Assembly: GCA_902497185.1 (NCBI GenBank)
Contig: CABVEG010000011.1
Span: 1-15,043, forward strand
Reading direction: 5' to 3'
Length of the DNA stretch: 15,043 bases
Source of the DNA: an uncultured Eubacteriales bacterium
GTDB lineage: Bacteria; Bacillota; Clostridia; Lachnospirales; CAG-274
Of the stretch, positions 14,941 to 15,043 are shown piece by piece. Position 1 is the first letter of the stretch, and each line of letters starts with the position of its first letter. The notes under the pieces were generated by a model that worked only from the letters and a program-made list of their open reading frames with translations, was not told the DNA's origin and searched no databases. The position numbers were made by a program, and so were the translations under genes.

Positions 14941-14995
14941 AGAGCCGATGAGCTTTCAAGATTTAAATCTTAAAACCATCGGCTCTATACTTTTA
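14941..14995 (+). terminator. Terminator of the ATPase gene
   Basis: A perfect 10-bp stem (AGAGCCGATG 14941-14950 with CATCGGCTCT 14977-14986) starts 17 nt after the stop codon. Its 26-nt loop holds a perfect 14-bp palindrome, AAGATTTAAATCTT (14958-14971), which can extend the structure. ATACTTTTAT follows, a modest T run. The remaining bases to 15043 are AT-rich with no gene seen. Confidence 0.75.
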
Positions 14996-15043
14996 TAAAT
15001 TATAAGTAAAAAGGTATACAATAAATAAAAATATCATATATAT

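Overview
The window looks like chromosomal DNA of an anaerobic Firmicute, probably of the class Clostridia. It is AT-rich, has strong AGGAGG-type ribosome binding sites and sigma-A-type promoters, uses AGA for almost all arginines in the biosynthetic genes, and carries a class I T-box riboswitch. I cannot name genus or species from sequence alone.

Region 1 (1-1924, minus strand): pyruvate kinase (pyk) with a C-terminal PEP-utilizer-like extension, its probable promoter, and a bidirectional hairpin terminator beyond its 3' end.

Region 2 (about 2003-12148, minus strand): one branched-chain amino acid operon of about 10 kb. Transcribed order: strong promoter, T-box riboswitch, ilvN, ilvC, cimA, leuC, leuD, leuB, ilvD, ilvB, terminator. 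Acetohydroxyacid synthase (IlvB and IlvN), IlvC and IlvD form the shared valine/isoleucine trunk. Citramalate synthase (CimA), LeuCD and LeuB can make 2-oxobutyrate from pyruvate and acetyl-CoA, so isoleucine can be made without threonine. The specifier codon I deduce for the T-box is AUC (isoleucine), which fits this reading. There is no leuA, ilvA or branched-chain aminotransferase in the window; leucine synthesis would need leuA elsewhere. A second, T-box-independent promoter candidate lies between the T-box terminator and ilvN. Two intercistronic hairpins may tune expression inside the operon. The neighbouring pyk supplies pyruvate, the common substrate.

Region 3 (12224-14995): a divergent pair, a TetR-family regulator (minus) and a heavy-metal P1B-type ATPase (plus), sharing a 180-bp control region with a good plus-strand promoter and several small palindromes. 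The ATPase lacks an N-terminal metal-binding domain and has a TM8 motif (HNAGSC) that fits neither the classic Cu(I) nor the classic Zn/Cd class. Arginine codon use differs sharply from region 2, suggesting separate, probably horizontal, origin.

No rRNA, tRNA, CRISPR array, insertion sequence or integrase is visible. I see no clearly new multi-gene system. The most notable points are the isoleucine T-box plus CimA operon, with ilvN and ilvB at opposite ends, and the TetR/ATPase pair of unclear metal specificity.
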